Below are positions 36,985 through 46,501 of a stretch of DNA of 64,000 nt, in pieces. The stretch is from contig NZ_CP063089.1 in NCBI RefSeq assembly GCF_014931215.1, forward strand, positions 124,001-188,000, written 5' to 3'. The DNA comes from Campylobacter sp. 2014D-0216. Lineage in GTDB: Bacteria; Campylobacterota; Campylobacteria; Campylobacterales; Campylobacteraceae. Positions within the stretch are counted from its first letter, which is position 1. Each line of letters begins with the position of its first letter. Both the position numbers and the translations under genes were made by a program. The notes under the pieces are model-generated. The model did no database searches and was not told the origin of the DNA. It worked only from the letters and a program-made list of their open reading frames with translations.

Positions 36985-39068
36985 TAAATTTCCTTTTTGA
37001 TTTTACATTTTAAGCACTCTAAAAATGTGCCTTTTTTAAGTTCTTTAATGATCAAAGTTTCACCGCATTCGCTACATTTTTCTTCACTTGGTTTGTATTT
37101 GCTTATATAATTACATTTTGGGTAAGCACTACAACCATAAAATTTACCGCGCTTAGAAAAACGCTCTACGATCTCGCCTTCTTGACAGCTTGGACATTTT
37201 ACGCCTATGGTGTTGAGTTTTTTCTCGCTTTTTTCTTCATTTTGTGTTTCTTGTTTTAAATTTCTTGAATATTTACATTTTGGAAAATTTAAACAAGCTA
37301 CAAATTCCCCATATCTTCCTTTTCTTATGGCGAGTTCTCCACCGCAATCAGGACAAGTTTCATCTAGCTTGGTGACAGTTTTTTGGCTTTTGATGTTTTT
37401 CTTGCCCTCATCAATTTTCCTCATAAAAGGAAAATAAAATTCTCGTAAAACTTCTTGCCAATCCATCTTGCCTTCTGCGATGACATCAAGCGTATCTTCC
37501 ATTTTGGAAGTAAAATCACTATCTACGATATCGCTAAAGTTTTGCTCTAAAACCTCTGTTACGACAAAGGCTATTTCATTAGGAATGATTTGCTTTTTAT
37601 CTATACGCACATACTCTCTTGCACTTAGTAAAGAGATGGTAGGAGCGTAAGTAGAAGGGCGCCCTATGCCAAGATTTTCTAGCTTTTTAACAAGCCCAGC
37701 TTCAGAGTATCTTGAAGGTGGTTCGGTAAAATGCGAGTTAAGTTCTATGTTTTGGATGTTTAGTGTATCTTCTAGTTTTAAATTAGGTAAGATTTTGTCT
37801 TTATCCATATCTCCATAAATTTTATAATGACCATCAAATAAAATTTTTCTACCACTTATTTTAAAACTTGCTTCGTTTGATTTTACATATACATTTTGAG
37901 TTTGAGAGATGGCGGGATTCATTTGCGAAGCTAAGAAACGGTTATAGATTAAAGTATATAATCTTGCTTCATCTTTTTCTAAAAACTCACTTGCAAGCTT
38001 TGGGGTAAAGCTAAGGTTGGTTGGTCTTATGGCTTCGTGGGCTTCTTGGGCACCTTTGCTTTTGGTGGTATAGATATTTGCTTTGCTTGGTAGGTATTCT
38101 TTGCCAAAATCACTTTTAATGAGTTTTCTTACTTCTTCTAAGGCTTCTTTTGCGATATTTAAGCTATCAGTTCTCATGTAGGTGATCACACCCATGATAC
38201 CTTGATGTGTTTTAACACCCTCATAAAGTTTTTGAGCGATCATCATGGTTTTTTTAGGGTTAAATCCTAGGCGATTGCTCGCGCTTTGCTGTAAGGTTGA
38301 GGTCATAAAAGGTGCTTGTGGGGCTATTTTTCTATCTTTGCTTTCTATGTCTTTGATTTTAAAATTTGCATTTTTACAAGCATTAAAGATTAATTTTGCT
38401 CTATCTTCATTAGTTAGACTTAGCTTTTCTATTTTTTGGTTTTGAAATTCAACTAGTTCTGCTTGTAAGTCTTTTTCAAAAACCATATCGATACTAAAGT
38501 ATTTTAAAGGAACAAAAGCCTTAATCTCTCTTTCTCTATCGACGATGATTTTTAAAGCCGCACTTTGCACACGTCCTGCGCTTAGGCCTTTTTGAATTTT
38601 TTGATTGAGTAAGGGGCTAAGTTTGTAGCCTACGATACGATCAAGCAAGCGTCTAGTTTGCTGGGCGTTGACGCTGTTTATGTTTAAAGATCTTGGGTTT
38701 TTTAAAGCGTTTTCGATAGCACTTTTGGTGATTTCATGAAAAACTATGCGTGGCAAAGTGCTTTCATCTTTATTAATAGCTTTGGCTATATGATAAGCTA
38801 TGGCTTCTCCCTCGCGGTCCTCATCGGTTGCTAGGTAGATGGTTTTAGCTTTTTTAGCTTTTTCTTTGAGTTCTTTTACTAAGCTTGAATGGTCATTGGA
38901 AATTCTATATTCGGGTTTGAAGTTTTCATCTTCTATTTTTATACCAAAGCTAGTTTTAGGTAGATCTCTAATGTGCCCTTTGGAGGCGATGACTTCGTAG
39001 TCTTTACCTAAAAAATTACCTATGGTTTTAGCTTTGGCAGGTGATTCTACTATGATTAAATTTTTCAT
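36984..39068 (-). CDS. topA: DNA topoisomerase I
   Basis: Type IA topoisomerase relaxing negative supercoils. A TOPRIM domain starts at the N-terminus (IVESPAKAKTIGNFLG, then ATDEDREGEAIA), and the catalytic tyrosine lies in GVITYMRTDS (~295). Three C-terminal zinc ribbons follow (CPDCGG, CPSCQ, CSECGE with their paired Cys). The 694 residues are normal. Supercoiling in Campylobacter controls flagellar and colonisation genes, so its place near the flagellin cluster is notable but probably chance. Confidence 0.97.
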   Translation of the reverse strand: MKNLIIVESPAKAKTIGNFLGKDYEVIASKGHIRDLPKTSFGIKIEDENFKPEYRISNDHSSLVKELKEKAKKAKTIYLATDEDREGEAIAYHIAKAINKDESTLPRIVFHEITKSAIENALKNPRSLNINSVNAQQTRRLLDRIVGYKLSPLLNQKIQKGLSAGRVQSAALKIIVDREREIKAFVPLKYFSIDMVFEKDLQAELVEFQNQKIEKLSLTNEDRAKLIFNACKNANFKIKDIESKDRKIAPQAPFMTSTLQQSASNRLGFNPKKTMMIAQKLYEGVKTHQGIMGVITYMRTDSLNIAKEALEEVRKLIKSDFGKEYLPSKANIYTTKSKGAQEAHEAIRPTNLSFTPKLASEFLEKDEARLYTLIYNRFLASQMNPAISQTQNVYVKSNEASFKISGRKILFDGHYKIYGDMDKDKILPNLKLEDTLNIQNIELNSHFTEPPSRYSEAGLVKKLENLGIGRPSTYAPTISLLSAREYVRIDKKQIIPNEIAFVVTEVLEQNFSDIVDSDFTSKMEDTLDVIAEGKMDWQEVLREFYFPFMRKIDEGKKNIKSQKTVTKLDETCPDCGGELAIRKGRYGEFVACLNFPKCKYSRNLKQETQNEEKSEKKLNTIGVKCPSCQEGEIVERFSKRGKFYGCSAYPKCNYISKYKPSEEKCSECGETLIIKELKKGTFLECLKCKIKKEI

Positions 39069-39162
39069 TATTTTCCTTATATAGGATTAAATTAGTAAAA
39101 GTGTATAAAAAAAAGTTAAATTTTTTGCTTAGAAGGGTTTTTAAATCAAATATATTTAATGC

Positions 39163-39168
39163 TATAAT
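39163..39168 (+). promoter_or_regulatory. -10 box before the first maf gene
   Basis: GCTATAAT (TATAAT at 39163-39168), 29 bases before the chosen ATG at 39197, in an AT-rich stretch. It supports 39197 over the ATG at 39101, which would lie upstream of the promoter. Confidence 0.55.
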
Positions 39169-39196
39169 TTTTATATTTATAATCATAGGAATAAAA

Positions 39197-40918
39197 ATGT
39201 TTTTGCAAAAAAATTTACAAGCATTGGAATTTACCAACAAACCTTTACAAGAAAAAATCGCTTCTTTAAAAGAAGAAAGTTTTATCGATATATTTCCAAG
39301 TCAAACTCCGGTTGTGCCTTCTAAAGAGGATTTGCTTAAGCCTAACATATTTTTTTGTGGGATAGGCGAGGGCTTGTTTTTAAAAAAATTAATCAATAAG
39401 CATATTTTTATTTTTGATAAATGTGAGTTTTTTGCTAATGTTTTGACTAAGATGGACTTAAGTCAAGAGCTTGCAAGTGGTAAAATTTATCTTTGTGATG
39501 TGGAGGAAAAAAGACTAGAGGAATATCTTGTCTTGCTTTTTTCTCAAAAAGATTGCTTTGAGTATTTGGGTTTATTTAAACTTTTACCATATAGTGAGTG
39601 TTACAAGCAAAGTCCAATGTTTGACTTTGTTTGTCAAATTTGTAGTGATGTTATATTTAGGTCTGTGTTAAATACAGATACTAGTTTTGCTATGGAATCT
39701 AAAATGTACAAACAGTTTTTATCAAATATCCCTTGTGTGTTAGAAGATACTCCTTTTCAGCGCTTTATTTATGAAAATAAAGGAAAAAACAAAAGTGTCA
39801 TTGTGGTATGTGCTGGACCTTCTTTAAATAAACAACTTGAGCTTTTAAAGGCATATCAAAATAACTTTGTAATTTTTGCTTTAGATGCTACTTATAAAAC
39901 CTTGCTTAAGAATGAAATATACCCAGATTTTGTTTTCTCTATGGATATTCAAGATAAGTGTAAATGTTTTTATGAAAACTTGCCTAGTGAGGTTAAAAAG
40001 CCTATTTTTGTATTGAGTGGAAATATTAATAAAGCTTTGATTGTAACTTTAAAAGATAAGGAAAAAAAGATATTTATCTTGCAAAATTTAGATTATCAAC
40101 AAAAATTCAATCTAAATGACTTTGGTTATTTAGATATAGGTATTAATGTAGCACATTTTGCATATAGTTTTGCTATGGCCTTGGGTTTTACTAATGTCAT
40201 CATGATAGGTCAAGATTTAGCTTTTGATGAAAAGGGCAATTCTCATGCAGATGCGAGCGTATTTACTTTTCATGATGTAGAAGCAGCTGAGCATACAGTT
40301 GTAAAACTTGAAGTATTGGCCTATGGTAAATCAGGTTATGTGCAAACCCATATAAGCTGGGATGAGTTTCGAAAAAGACTCGAGGTATTATTTCTTTCTC
40401 ATCCACATGTGAAATTTTATAATGCCACAGAAGGGGGGGCTTTTATCGATTATACTATAGAAAAGCCGTTTGGAGAGGTTTTGGAGTTATTAAAAGATAG
40501 TAAAAAAGATTATATTTTACCTAATGCTTTAAGTTTTAATAGACAAAAAAAAATACTTACAAAAATGCTAGAAATTTTACAAAAAGATCATTTAGAATTA
40601 AGTACTTTGTATGAAAATGCTAAGAAGATTTTAAATATTTTAGAGCAACATCAAACACAAGTTGCTCTTCATGAAGAGTTATTAAATATCATCACCCAAT
40701 TTAATCTTTTGCTAGATGAGAGTAAGCTGCTACAAAGTTTCATGTATAAACCCTTGTTTTACCATAGAGGTTTTTTTCATGTTAGTTTATATCAAGATAC
40801 GCAAGAGGCTTTGAAAAAATATATAGATTTTCTACATCTATTTTTAGAATTCATATCATTAAATCTTAATTCACTTCAAGAGGCTATAGAAAAATACAAA
40901 AATATTTTAAAGCTATAA
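39197..40918 (+). CDS. Maf/DUF115 flagellin glycosylation protein (PseE-like)
   Basis: A 573-residue cytoplasmic protein of the motility-associated factor family. Members are needed for motility, and PseE (Maf5) transfers pseudaminic acid to flagellin. Core motifs: VVCAGPSLNKQLELLKAY (~197-214), MIGQDLAFDEKGNSHAD and YNATEGGAFIDYTIEKPF. The start ATG 39197 has AGGAA upstream and follows a -10 box. It lies directly before flaA and on the same strand. In C. jejuni pseE likewise borders the flagellin genes, so it is the best PseE candidate here, though shorter (573 versus ~650). A G7 run encodes the EGGA turn. Confidence 0.85.
   Translation: MFLQKNLQALEFTNKPLQEKIASLKEESFIDIFPSQTPVVPSKEDLLKPNIFFCGIGEGLFLKKLINKHIFIFDKCEFFANVLTKMDLSQELASGKIYLCDVEEKRLEEYLVLLFSQKDCFEYLGLFKLLPYSECYKQSPMFDFVCQICSDVIFRSVLNTDTSFAMESKMYKQFLSNIPCVLEDTPFQRFIYENKGKNKSVIVVCAGPSLNKQLELLKAYQNNFVIFALDATYKTLLKNEIYPDFVFSMDIQDKCKCFYENLPSEVKKPIFVLSGNINKALIVTLKDKEKKIFILQNLDYQQKFNLNDFGYLDIGINVAHFAYSFAMALGFTNVIMIGQDLAFDEKGNSHADASVFTFHDVEAAEHTVVKLEVLAYGKSGYVQTHISWDEFRKRLEVLFLSHPHVKFYNATEGGAFIDYTIEKPFGEVLELLKDSKKDYILPNALSFNRQKKILTKMLEILQKDHLELSTLYENAKKILNILEQHQTQVALHEELLNIITQFNLLLDESKLLQSFMYKPLFYHRGFFHVSLYQDTQEALKKYIDFLHLFLEFISLNLNSLQEAIEKYKNILKL
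40433..40439 (+). repeat. G7 run in the PseE-like gene
   Basis: Seven G bases encode the Glu-Gly-Gly-Ala turn of the conserved NATEGGA motif. It is shorter than the G9 tracts of the paralogues; slippage is possible but would hit a conserved core motif late in the protein. Confidence 0.6.
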
Positions 40919-40941
40919 ATTTTTAAAAGATTTGCCGATTT
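40916..40941 (+). promoter_or_regulatory. Sigma-28 (FliA) type promoter of flaA
   Basis: TAAA (40916-40919), 14 bases, then GCCGATTT (40934-40941), close to the flagellar sigma-28 pattern TAAA-N15-GCCGATAA. It lies about 50 bases before flaA ATG. In C. jejuni flaA is the sigma-28 dependent flagellin. Confidence 0.8.
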
Positions 40942-40991
40942 AGTAAAAACAACTGCATGGAAGCGGTTGAATTTATTTAAAAGGATTTAAA

Positions 40992-42698
40992 ATGGGATTT
41001 CGTATAAATACTAACGTAGCATCTTTAAATGCTCAAGCTAATGCTAACTTAAACTCAAGAGCATTAGAAAACTCTTTAGGTAGACTTAGCTCAGGTCTTA
41101 GAATCAACTCTGCGGCTGATGATGCTTCAGGGATGGCGATTGCTGATAGCTTAAGATCACAAGCAAACACATTAGGTCAAGCAATTAGTAACGGTAATGA
41201 TGCTTTAGGTATTTTACAAACAGCTGATAAAGCTATGGATGAGCAGCTTAAGATCTTAGATACCATCAAAGTAAAAGCAACACAAGCAGCTCAAGATGGT
41301 CAAACTACTAAAACAAGAAACATGCTTCAAGCTGACATCAACCGCTTGATGGAAGAGCTTGATAACATCGCAAATACTACTTCATTTAACGGTAAGCAAC
41401 TTTTAAGTGGTGGTTTTGTAAATCAAGAATTCCAAATCGGTGCTCAATCAAACCAAACCATTCAAACTAGCATTGGTGCAACCCAATCAAGCAAAATCGG
41501 TGTAACGAGATTTGAAACAGGTTCTATGTCACATAGTAGTGGCGTAGCTCAACTTACCATTAAAAACTATAATGGTATTGATGATTTTAAATTCCAACCC
41601 GTGGTGATTTCTACTTCAGTGGGTACAGGTATGGGTGCTTTAGCTGAAGAGATCAACAGGGTATCTGACATCACTGGTGTAAGAGCAAATTTCTTAGTAG
41701 AAACAACCGGTGTGGGACCTATCAAAGCAGGTAAAACAGACTCTAACTTTAGTATCAACGGAGTAAAAATTGGTGAAGTTGAGTATAAAGATGGAGATGA
41801 AAATGGAGCTTTAATCTCAGCAATTAACTCAGTGAAAGATACCACCGGGGTAGAAGCTTCTAAAGATGCCAATGGTAGATTAGTACTGAACTCAAGAGAT
41901 GGTAGAGGGATTAAAATCGAAGGTAGTATGGGGCCAGGTGCGGGTATTTTAAAAGATGATTATGAAAACTATGGACGTTTGTCTTTAGTAAAAAATGATG
42001 GTAAAGATATCTTGATCTCAGGTTCCAACCTTTCTACTATAGGTATGGGTGCTACAGATATGATCTCTCAAGCTTCTGTGTCTTTAAGAGAATCTAAAGG
42101 AAACATCGACACTAATGTAGCCGATGCTATGGGCTTTAATGCTTATAAAGGTGGTGGTAAGATGATAGTTACTTTCTCTTCTGTTTCTGCTTTTATGGGT
42201 TCAAGTGGTAGTGGTATGAGCCAAGGTAGTGGTTTTTCTGTGGGTAGTGGTAAAGATATGTCAAAGGTGTATAACTCCACTGAAGCACTAGCTTTTGTTA
42301 CAGCTTTCTCAGCTGCCTTTGGGGTAAGTCCTGGTAATGGGGTTTCTCAGTTTGCTAATTTTGCTGCATCGACAAATATAGCTGCTAAAGACCAACAAGC
42401 AGGAGTTACTACGCTTAAAGGCGCGATGGCAGTGATGGATATCGCTGAAACAGCTATTACAAATCTAGACTCTATTAGAGCAGATTTAGGTGCGGTGCAA
42501 AATCAAATCACAGCTACGCTTAATAACATCAGCGTAACTCAAGTAAACATTAAATCAGCTGAATCTAACATCAGAGATGTAGACTTTGCAGCAGAAAGTG
42601 CAAACTTTGCTAAGCACAACATCCTAGCTCAAAGTGGTTCTTATGCGATGAGTCAGGCTAATGCAATGCAGCAAAATGTAATGAGACTATTGCAATAG
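40992..42698 (+). CDS. flaA: Major flagellin FlaA
   Basis: Filament subunit of 568 residues. The N-terminal D0/D1 ([40 protein letters not shown]) and C-terminal coiled coil (ending QQNVMRLLQ) are typical and lack the TLR5-activating sequence, as in other epsilonproteobacteria. The N-terminus matches C. jejuni FlaA rather than FlaB. The Ser/Thr-rich centre (~380-440) is the expected O-glycosylation surface for pseudaminic acid. AAAGGA precedes the ATG, and a sigma-28 promoter lies upstream. Long exact DNA identity with flaB (42123-42385) shows gene conversion. Confidence 0.95.
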   Translation: MGFRINTNVASLNAQANANLNSRALENSLGRLSSGLRINSAADDASGMAIADSLRSQANTLGQAISNGNDALGILQTADKAMDEQLKILDTIKVKATQAAQDGQTTKTRNMLQADINRLMEELDNIANTTSFNGKQLLSGGFVNQEFQIGAQSNQTIQTSIGATQSSKIGVTRFETGSMSHSSGVAQLTIKNYNGIDDFKFQPVVISTSVGTGMGALAEEINRVSDITGVRANFLVETTGVGPIKAGKTDSNFSINGVKIGEVEYKDGDENGALISAINSVKDTTGVEASKDANGRLVLNSRDGRGIKIEGSMGPGAGILKDDYENYGRLSLVKNDGKDILISGSNLSTIGMGATDMISQASVSLRESKGNIDTNVADAMGFNAYKGGGKMIVTFSSVSAFMGSSGSGMSQGSGFSVGSGKDMSKVYNSTEALAFVTAFSAAFGVSPGNGVSQFANFAASTNIAAKDQQAGVTTLKGAMAVMDIAETAITNLDSIRADLGAVQNQITATLNNISVTQVNIKSAESNIRDVDFAAESANFAKHNILAQSGSYAMSQANAMQQNVMRLLQ

Positions 42699-42710
42699 TA
42701 AAGAAATCCA

Positions 42711-42738
42711 AAACACCTTGAAAACTTTCAAGGTGTTT
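42711..42738 (+). terminator. flaA terminator
   Basis: AAACACCTTGAAA (42711-42723), a short loop, TTTCAAGGTGTTT (42726-42738): a 13-bp perfect stem twelve bases after the flaA stop, separating flaA from flaB transcription. Confidence 0.9.
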
Positions 42739-42744
42739 GTAGTG

Positions 42745-42830
42745 TAAAAATATCCTTTTGTAAAAATATCCTTTTGTAAAAATATCCTTTTGTAAAAATA
42801 TCCTTTTGTAAAAATATCCTTTTGTAAAAA
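42745..42830. repeat. 16-bp tandem repeat (5.4 copies) before flaB promoter
   Basis: Five identical copies of TAAAAATATCCTTTTG (42745-42824) plus a partial TAAAAA (42825-42830). It fills the space between the flaA terminator and the flaB sigma-54 promoter, which begins two to three bases later. The repeat has no coding role; open frames across it on the minus strand are an artefact of the repetition. Copy number is likely to vary between strains. Confidence 0.97.
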
Positions 42831-42832
42831 TT

Positions 42833-42846
42833 GGAACACTTCTTGC
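42833..42846 (+). promoter_or_regulatory. Sigma-54 promoter of flaB
   Basis: TTGGAACACTTCTTGCTTT: the invariant GG (42833-42834) and GC (42845-42846) are exactly ten bases apart, as required for the -24/-12 elements of RpoN promoters. flaB is RpoN-dependent in C. jejuni. The start codon follows 38 bases later. Confidence 0.92.
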
Positions 42847-42883
42847 TTTTGTTGCTGAAAGCAATATTTTGAAAGGATTTAAA

Positions 42884-44590
42884 ATGGGTTTTAGAATAAA
42901 CACCAACATAGGTGCAATGAATGCACATGCAAATTCAACAATCACAGCAAGAGAGTTGGATAAATCTTTAGGTAGACTGAGTTCAGGTCTTAGAATCAAC
43001 TCTGCAGCTGATGATGCTTCAGGGATGGCGATTGCTGATAGCTTAAGATCACAAGCTGCGACTTTAGGCCAAGCGATTAACAATGGTAACGATGCGATAG
43101 GTATTTTACAAACAGCTGATAAAGCTATGGATGAGCAGCTTAAGATCTTAGATACCATCAAAGTAAAAGCAACACAAGCAGCGCAAGATGGACAAAGTGC
43201 TAAAACAAGAAACATGCTTCAAGCTGACATCAACCGCTTGATGGAAGAGCTTGATAACATCGCAAATACTACCGCATTTAACGGTAAACAACTCTTAAGT
43301 GGAAATTTTGTCAATCAAGAATTCCAAATCGGCGCTCAATCAAATCAAACAGTAAAAGCAAGCATAGGCCCAACCCAATCAAGTAAAATCGGCGTAACAA
43401 GATTTGAAACAGGTTCTATGTCACATAGTAGTGGCGTAGCTCAACTTACCATTAAAAACTATAATGGCGTGGATGATTTTAAATTCCAACCCGTGGTGAT
43501 TTCTACTTCAGTTGGTACCGGTATGGGTGCTTTAGCTGAAGAGATCAACAGAGTAGCAGATGTAACCGGCGTAAGAGCAAATTTTATAGTGGAAACAACA
43601 GGTGTTGGAGCGATTAAGGGTGGTATCACAAGCGATGATTTTAAAATTAATGGTGTGACTATAGGCAAGATCGAGTATCAAGATAGTGATCAAAATGGAG
43701 CTTTAATCTCAGCAATTAACTCAGTGAAAGATAGCACAGGCGTAGAAGCTTCAAGAGATGCCAATGGTAGATTAGTACTGAACTCAAGAGATGGTAGAGG
43801 GATTAAAATCGAAGGTAGTATGGGGCCAGGTGCGGGTATTTTAAAAGATGATTATGAAAACTATGGACGTTTATCTTTAGTAAAAAATGATGGTAAAGAT
43901 ATTTTGATCTCAGGTTCCAACCTTTCTACTATAGGTATGGGTGCTACAGATATGATCTCTCAAGCTTCGGTATCGCTAAGAGAATCTAAAGGAAGAATTG
44001 ACTCTAATGTAGCTGATGCTATGGGCTTTAATGCTTATAAAGGTGGTGGTAAGATGATAGTTACTTTCTCTTCTGTTTCTGCTTTTATGGGTTCAAGTGG
44101 TAGTGGTATGAGCCAAGGTAGTGGTTTTTCTGTGGGTAGTGGTAAAGATATGTCAAAGGTGTATAACTCCACTGAAGCACTAGCTTTTGTTACAGCTTTC
44201 TCAGCTGCCTTTGGGGTAAGTCCTGGTAATGGGGTTTCTCAGTTTGCTAATTTTGCTGCATCGACAAATATAGCTGCAAATGATCAGGCTCCAGGAGTTA
44301 CTACGCTCAAAGGTGCGATGGCTATGATGGATATAGTAGAAACTGCAACGGCAAACCTAGATGCCATTAGGGCGGATATCGGTGCGGTGCAAAATCAAAT
44401 CACAGCTACGCTTAATAACATCAGCGTAACTCAAGTAAACATTAAATCAGCTGAATCTACCATCAGAGATGTAGACTTTGCAGCCGAGAGTGCAAATTTC
44501 TCAAAGTATAACATCCTAGCTCAAAGTGGATCTTATGCGATGAGTCAAGCTAATGCTGTGCAACAAAATGTTCTAAAACTCTTACAATAA
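42884..44590 (+). CDS. flaB: Minor flagellin FlaB
   Basis: Second flagellin, 568 residues like flaA. The N-terminus reads [19 protein letters not shown] and ARELDKSLG, the FlaB form in C. jejuni; the C-terminus ends QQNVLKLLQ. The start is ATG 42884 with AAAGGA upstream; an ATG at 42869 would fall in the leader. It differs from FlaA mainly around residues 220-290 and near the ends. FlaB is usually in the hook-proximal part of the filament and is made through the RpoN promoter upstream. The operon ends at the hairpin containing the C9 tract. Confidence 0.95.
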   Translation: MGFRINTNIGAMNAHANSTITARELDKSLGRLSSGLRINSAADDASGMAIADSLRSQAATLGQAINNGNDAIGILQTADKAMDEQLKILDTIKVKATQAAQDGQSAKTRNMLQADINRLMEELDNIANTTAFNGKQLLSGNFVNQEFQIGAQSNQTVKASIGPTQSSKIGVTRFETGSMSHSSGVAQLTIKNYNGVDDFKFQPVVISTSVGTGMGALAEEINRVADVTGVRANFIVETTGVGAIKGGITSDDFKINGVTIGKIEYQDSDQNGALISAINSVKDSTGVEASRDANGRLVLNSRDGRGIKIEGSMGPGAGILKDDYENYGRLSLVKNDGKDILISGSNLSTIGMGATDMISQASVSLRESKGRIDSNVADAMGFNAYKGGGKMIVTFSSVSAFMGSSGSGMSQGSGFSVGSGKDMSKVYNSTEALAFVTAFSAAFGVSPGNGVSQFANFAASTNIAANDQAPGVTTLKGAMAMMDIVETATANLDAIRADIGAVQNQITATLNNISVTQVNIKSAESTIRDVDFAAESANFSKYNILAQSGSYAMSQANAVQQNVLKLLQ

Positions 44591-44595
44591 TCCTT

Positions 44596-44619
44596 AAAGC
44601 GGGTACCCCCCCCCGCTTT
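44596..44619. terminator. flaB/maf terminator with C9 tract in the hairpin
   Basis: AAAGCGGG (44596-44603) and CCCGCTTT (44612-44619) form an 8-bp stem; a C9 run (44606-44614) fills the loop and the start of the right arm. TTTCTTTTTAT follows, a T-rich tail for flaB. It lies between flaB and a convergent maf gene and can end both. Confidence 0.85.
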
Positions 44620-44623
44620 CTTT

Positions 44624-46501
44624 TTATATCAATTTTCTTTTTTCTAAAACATCTTGCAAAGGTATGATGGCTATTTTTAAAGCTTTTTCTTGCACTAAGG
44701 TAAGTTCTGTGATGTCTTCAAGCCATGCTTTGTGTGCTTCAATCCATGCAACTAGTTTATTTTGTTTGTCGCTTTCATTATGCATAGCATGAACGTAAAT
44801 TTTAGAAAAAGTACTTTCTAAGTGAAACAATGAAGGGCTAATTACCTCTCTTAAAAAGATATGTTTTTTGCTTTCAAGTTTTTCTTTTAATTTATCGATT
44901 TTTTCATTTAGCTCATGAAGAGTGTGGCGAATTTTACCTTTATGGTAGAGTTCTTTGTGGAGTTTTTTACACTCTTTTAAAAAAGCTTGACTAGTTTTGA
45001 TATTTTGCTTAATTTGTTTATAAGCTTGTAGCATAAGCTCTTCGCTATCTTTGCGTTTTGGGTTTTGTAGTTTTGGAAAAGGTTTTTTAAGATCTTCTTT
45101 GAGTAAATTTTCACATAATTCTTTAAAAGGTTTTTCTATGGTACCTTCTATCCTTGCTCCACCTTCAGTAGCATTATAAATTTTTACACCATTTTGTTTG
45201 TGGATTAAATTTTCAAAAACTTGTTTAAATAAAACCCAAACTTCTGAGCTTTGCGCATAGCCTTTTCCACCATAAGCAAGAACTTTAAATTTATCCTTAT
45301 CTTTTTCATAATCTCCTTCATGATAAGCACTATGGATGAAACCTTCAGTATGTGAGTCGCCTTTTTCGCTATAGGCTAAATCTTGACCGATTAAAATGAT
45401 ATTTTTATGTCCTAGTAAAAGCGCTAGTTCATAGTTTAAGTGCGCTACGCTCATACCACCACCAACATAGCCATAATCATGCAAACCCAAAGAGTAAGCA
45501 AAAGGTAGAGATCTAGAAACTAAAATGTATTTGCGTTTATTTTTCTCTAAAAATTCAATACTATCTTTATATACCAAAGATACCAAAATAAAAGTGATAT
45601 CTTTATCAAAATCTCCAAAGTCATTATCAAAACATTTAGATACCACATCATCTCTTTCTAGCATACAAACATAATCAGGCTTGATCCCTTCTTTTGCTAA
45701 GATAGGGTAGGCACTATCAGCGCAAAATATAGTTGCATTTTTGCTATATTTTTTAAGTAAAGGAAGTTGTTTTTTTAAAGAAGGTCCAGTGGCTACCAAG
45801 ATGGCATTTTGGCTTTTATTGCTTCTTTTTTGCTTAAGCTCTTTAAAGCTTGGGTGGGTTAGCATTTTAGGTAAGTTTAAGACAAATTGTTCAATGCCTT
45901 GCATTGCATCAATAGGATCATTTCCTCTTCTTAGTGCAATGCTTTTTATTACTTTAAAATTTAAATCACTGATGTATCTGATTTCTTCTTTATGATCTTC
46001 ATAAAAATGTGAATGAATGTGTAAATCGTAAGTTTTTAAAAAAAGATCTAAAAAACTACAAAGAGTATCAGCTTTTGCATAATTTAGTTCTTTAGTATGA
46101 ATTAAAATCAACCTTCCCGATGAGAGTTCTTGAGAGAAATCAACCATATTCAAAACTAAAAATATAAGCTCTAAATCTCTTTCGTATACAATAACTCTTT
46201 TATGAGTTTTATTTGCAAGTAAGCTTTTATAAAAAATTCCATTGCCCAAACCATAAAAAAACAAATAAGGGTAACGAGTATAGTTTTTGTTAAAAAATTC
46301 TAGTTTTTCTTTGAGTTCATCTAAAGGATTGATATAGATATTTTTTTGATTTTTATAACAGATATTGCAATTTAAAGGATCTTTGTCAAATACATAAAGA
46401 TAGTCTTTTGTTTCTTTAATCCTTCCTAGTTTACGTTTTAGACTTTGGTATGCATCTCCCCCTAGTGCCTTGATATTTTTTTTATAAATTTCTGTTTTCA
46501 T
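44624..46501 (-). CDS. Maf/DUF115 flagellin glycosylation protein
   Basis: A 625-residue Maf paralogue, last of four on this strand. The central DUF115 domain shows ILVATGPSLKKQLPLLKKY, FCADSAYPILAKEGIKPDYV, ILIGQDLAYSEKGDSHTEG and YNATEGGARIEGTIEKPF. The C-terminal ~130 residues are Lys/Glu-rich helices. The N-terminal region lacks the poly-G tract of its neighbours, so it should be constantly expressed. It overlaps the upstream maf by 4 bases (ATGA). Role inferred from family: adding or modifying nonulosonic acid on flagellin, in the cytoplasm before export. Confidence 0.88.
   Translation of the reverse strand: MKTEIYKKNIKALGGDAYQSLKRKLGRIKETKDYLYVFDKDPLNCNICYKNQKNIYINPLDELKEKLEFFNKNYTRYPYLFFYGLGNGIFYKSLLANKTHKRVIVYERDLELIFLVLNMVDFSQELSSGRLILIHTKELNYAKADTLCSFLDLFLKTYDLHIHSHFYEDHKEEIRYISDLNFKVIKSIALRRGNDPIDAMQGIEQFVLNLPKMLTHPSFKELKQKRSNKSQNAILVATGPSLKKQLPLLKKYSKNATIFCADSAYPILAKEGIKPDYVCMLERDDVVSKCFDNDFGDFDKDITFILVSLVYKDSIEFLEKNKRKYILVSRSLPFAYSLGLHDYGYVGGGMSVAHLNYELALLLGHKNIILIGQDLAYSEKGDSHTEGFIHSAYHEGDYEKDKDKFKVLAYGGKGYAQSSEVWVLFKQVFENLIHKQNGVKIYNATEGGARIEGTIEKPFKELCENLLKEDLKKPFPKLQNPKRKDSEELMLQAYKQIKQNIKTSQAFLKECKKLHKELYHKGKIRHTLHELNEKIDKLKEKLESKKHIFLREVISPSLFHLESTFSKIYVHAMHNESDKQNKLVAWIEAHKAWLEDITELTLVQEKALKIAIIPLQDVLEKRKLI

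Noticed and set aside
39101-39196. Longer N-terminus for the PseE-like gene from ATG 39101
   Set aside because: It would start upstream of the TATAAT box and add a hydrophobic segment foreign to Maf proteins; ATG 39197 has the better ribosome site.
42745-42830. CRISPR-like array
   Set aside because: The copies are contiguous 16-bp units without spacers, so this is a tandem repeat and not a CRISPR array.
42658-43215. Minus-strand open frame across flaA/flaB with a repeated [15 protein letters not shown]-like pattern
   Set aside because: The pattern is only the 16-bp DNA repeat read in a frame that has no stop; it overlaps the flaB 5' end and has no ribosome site.
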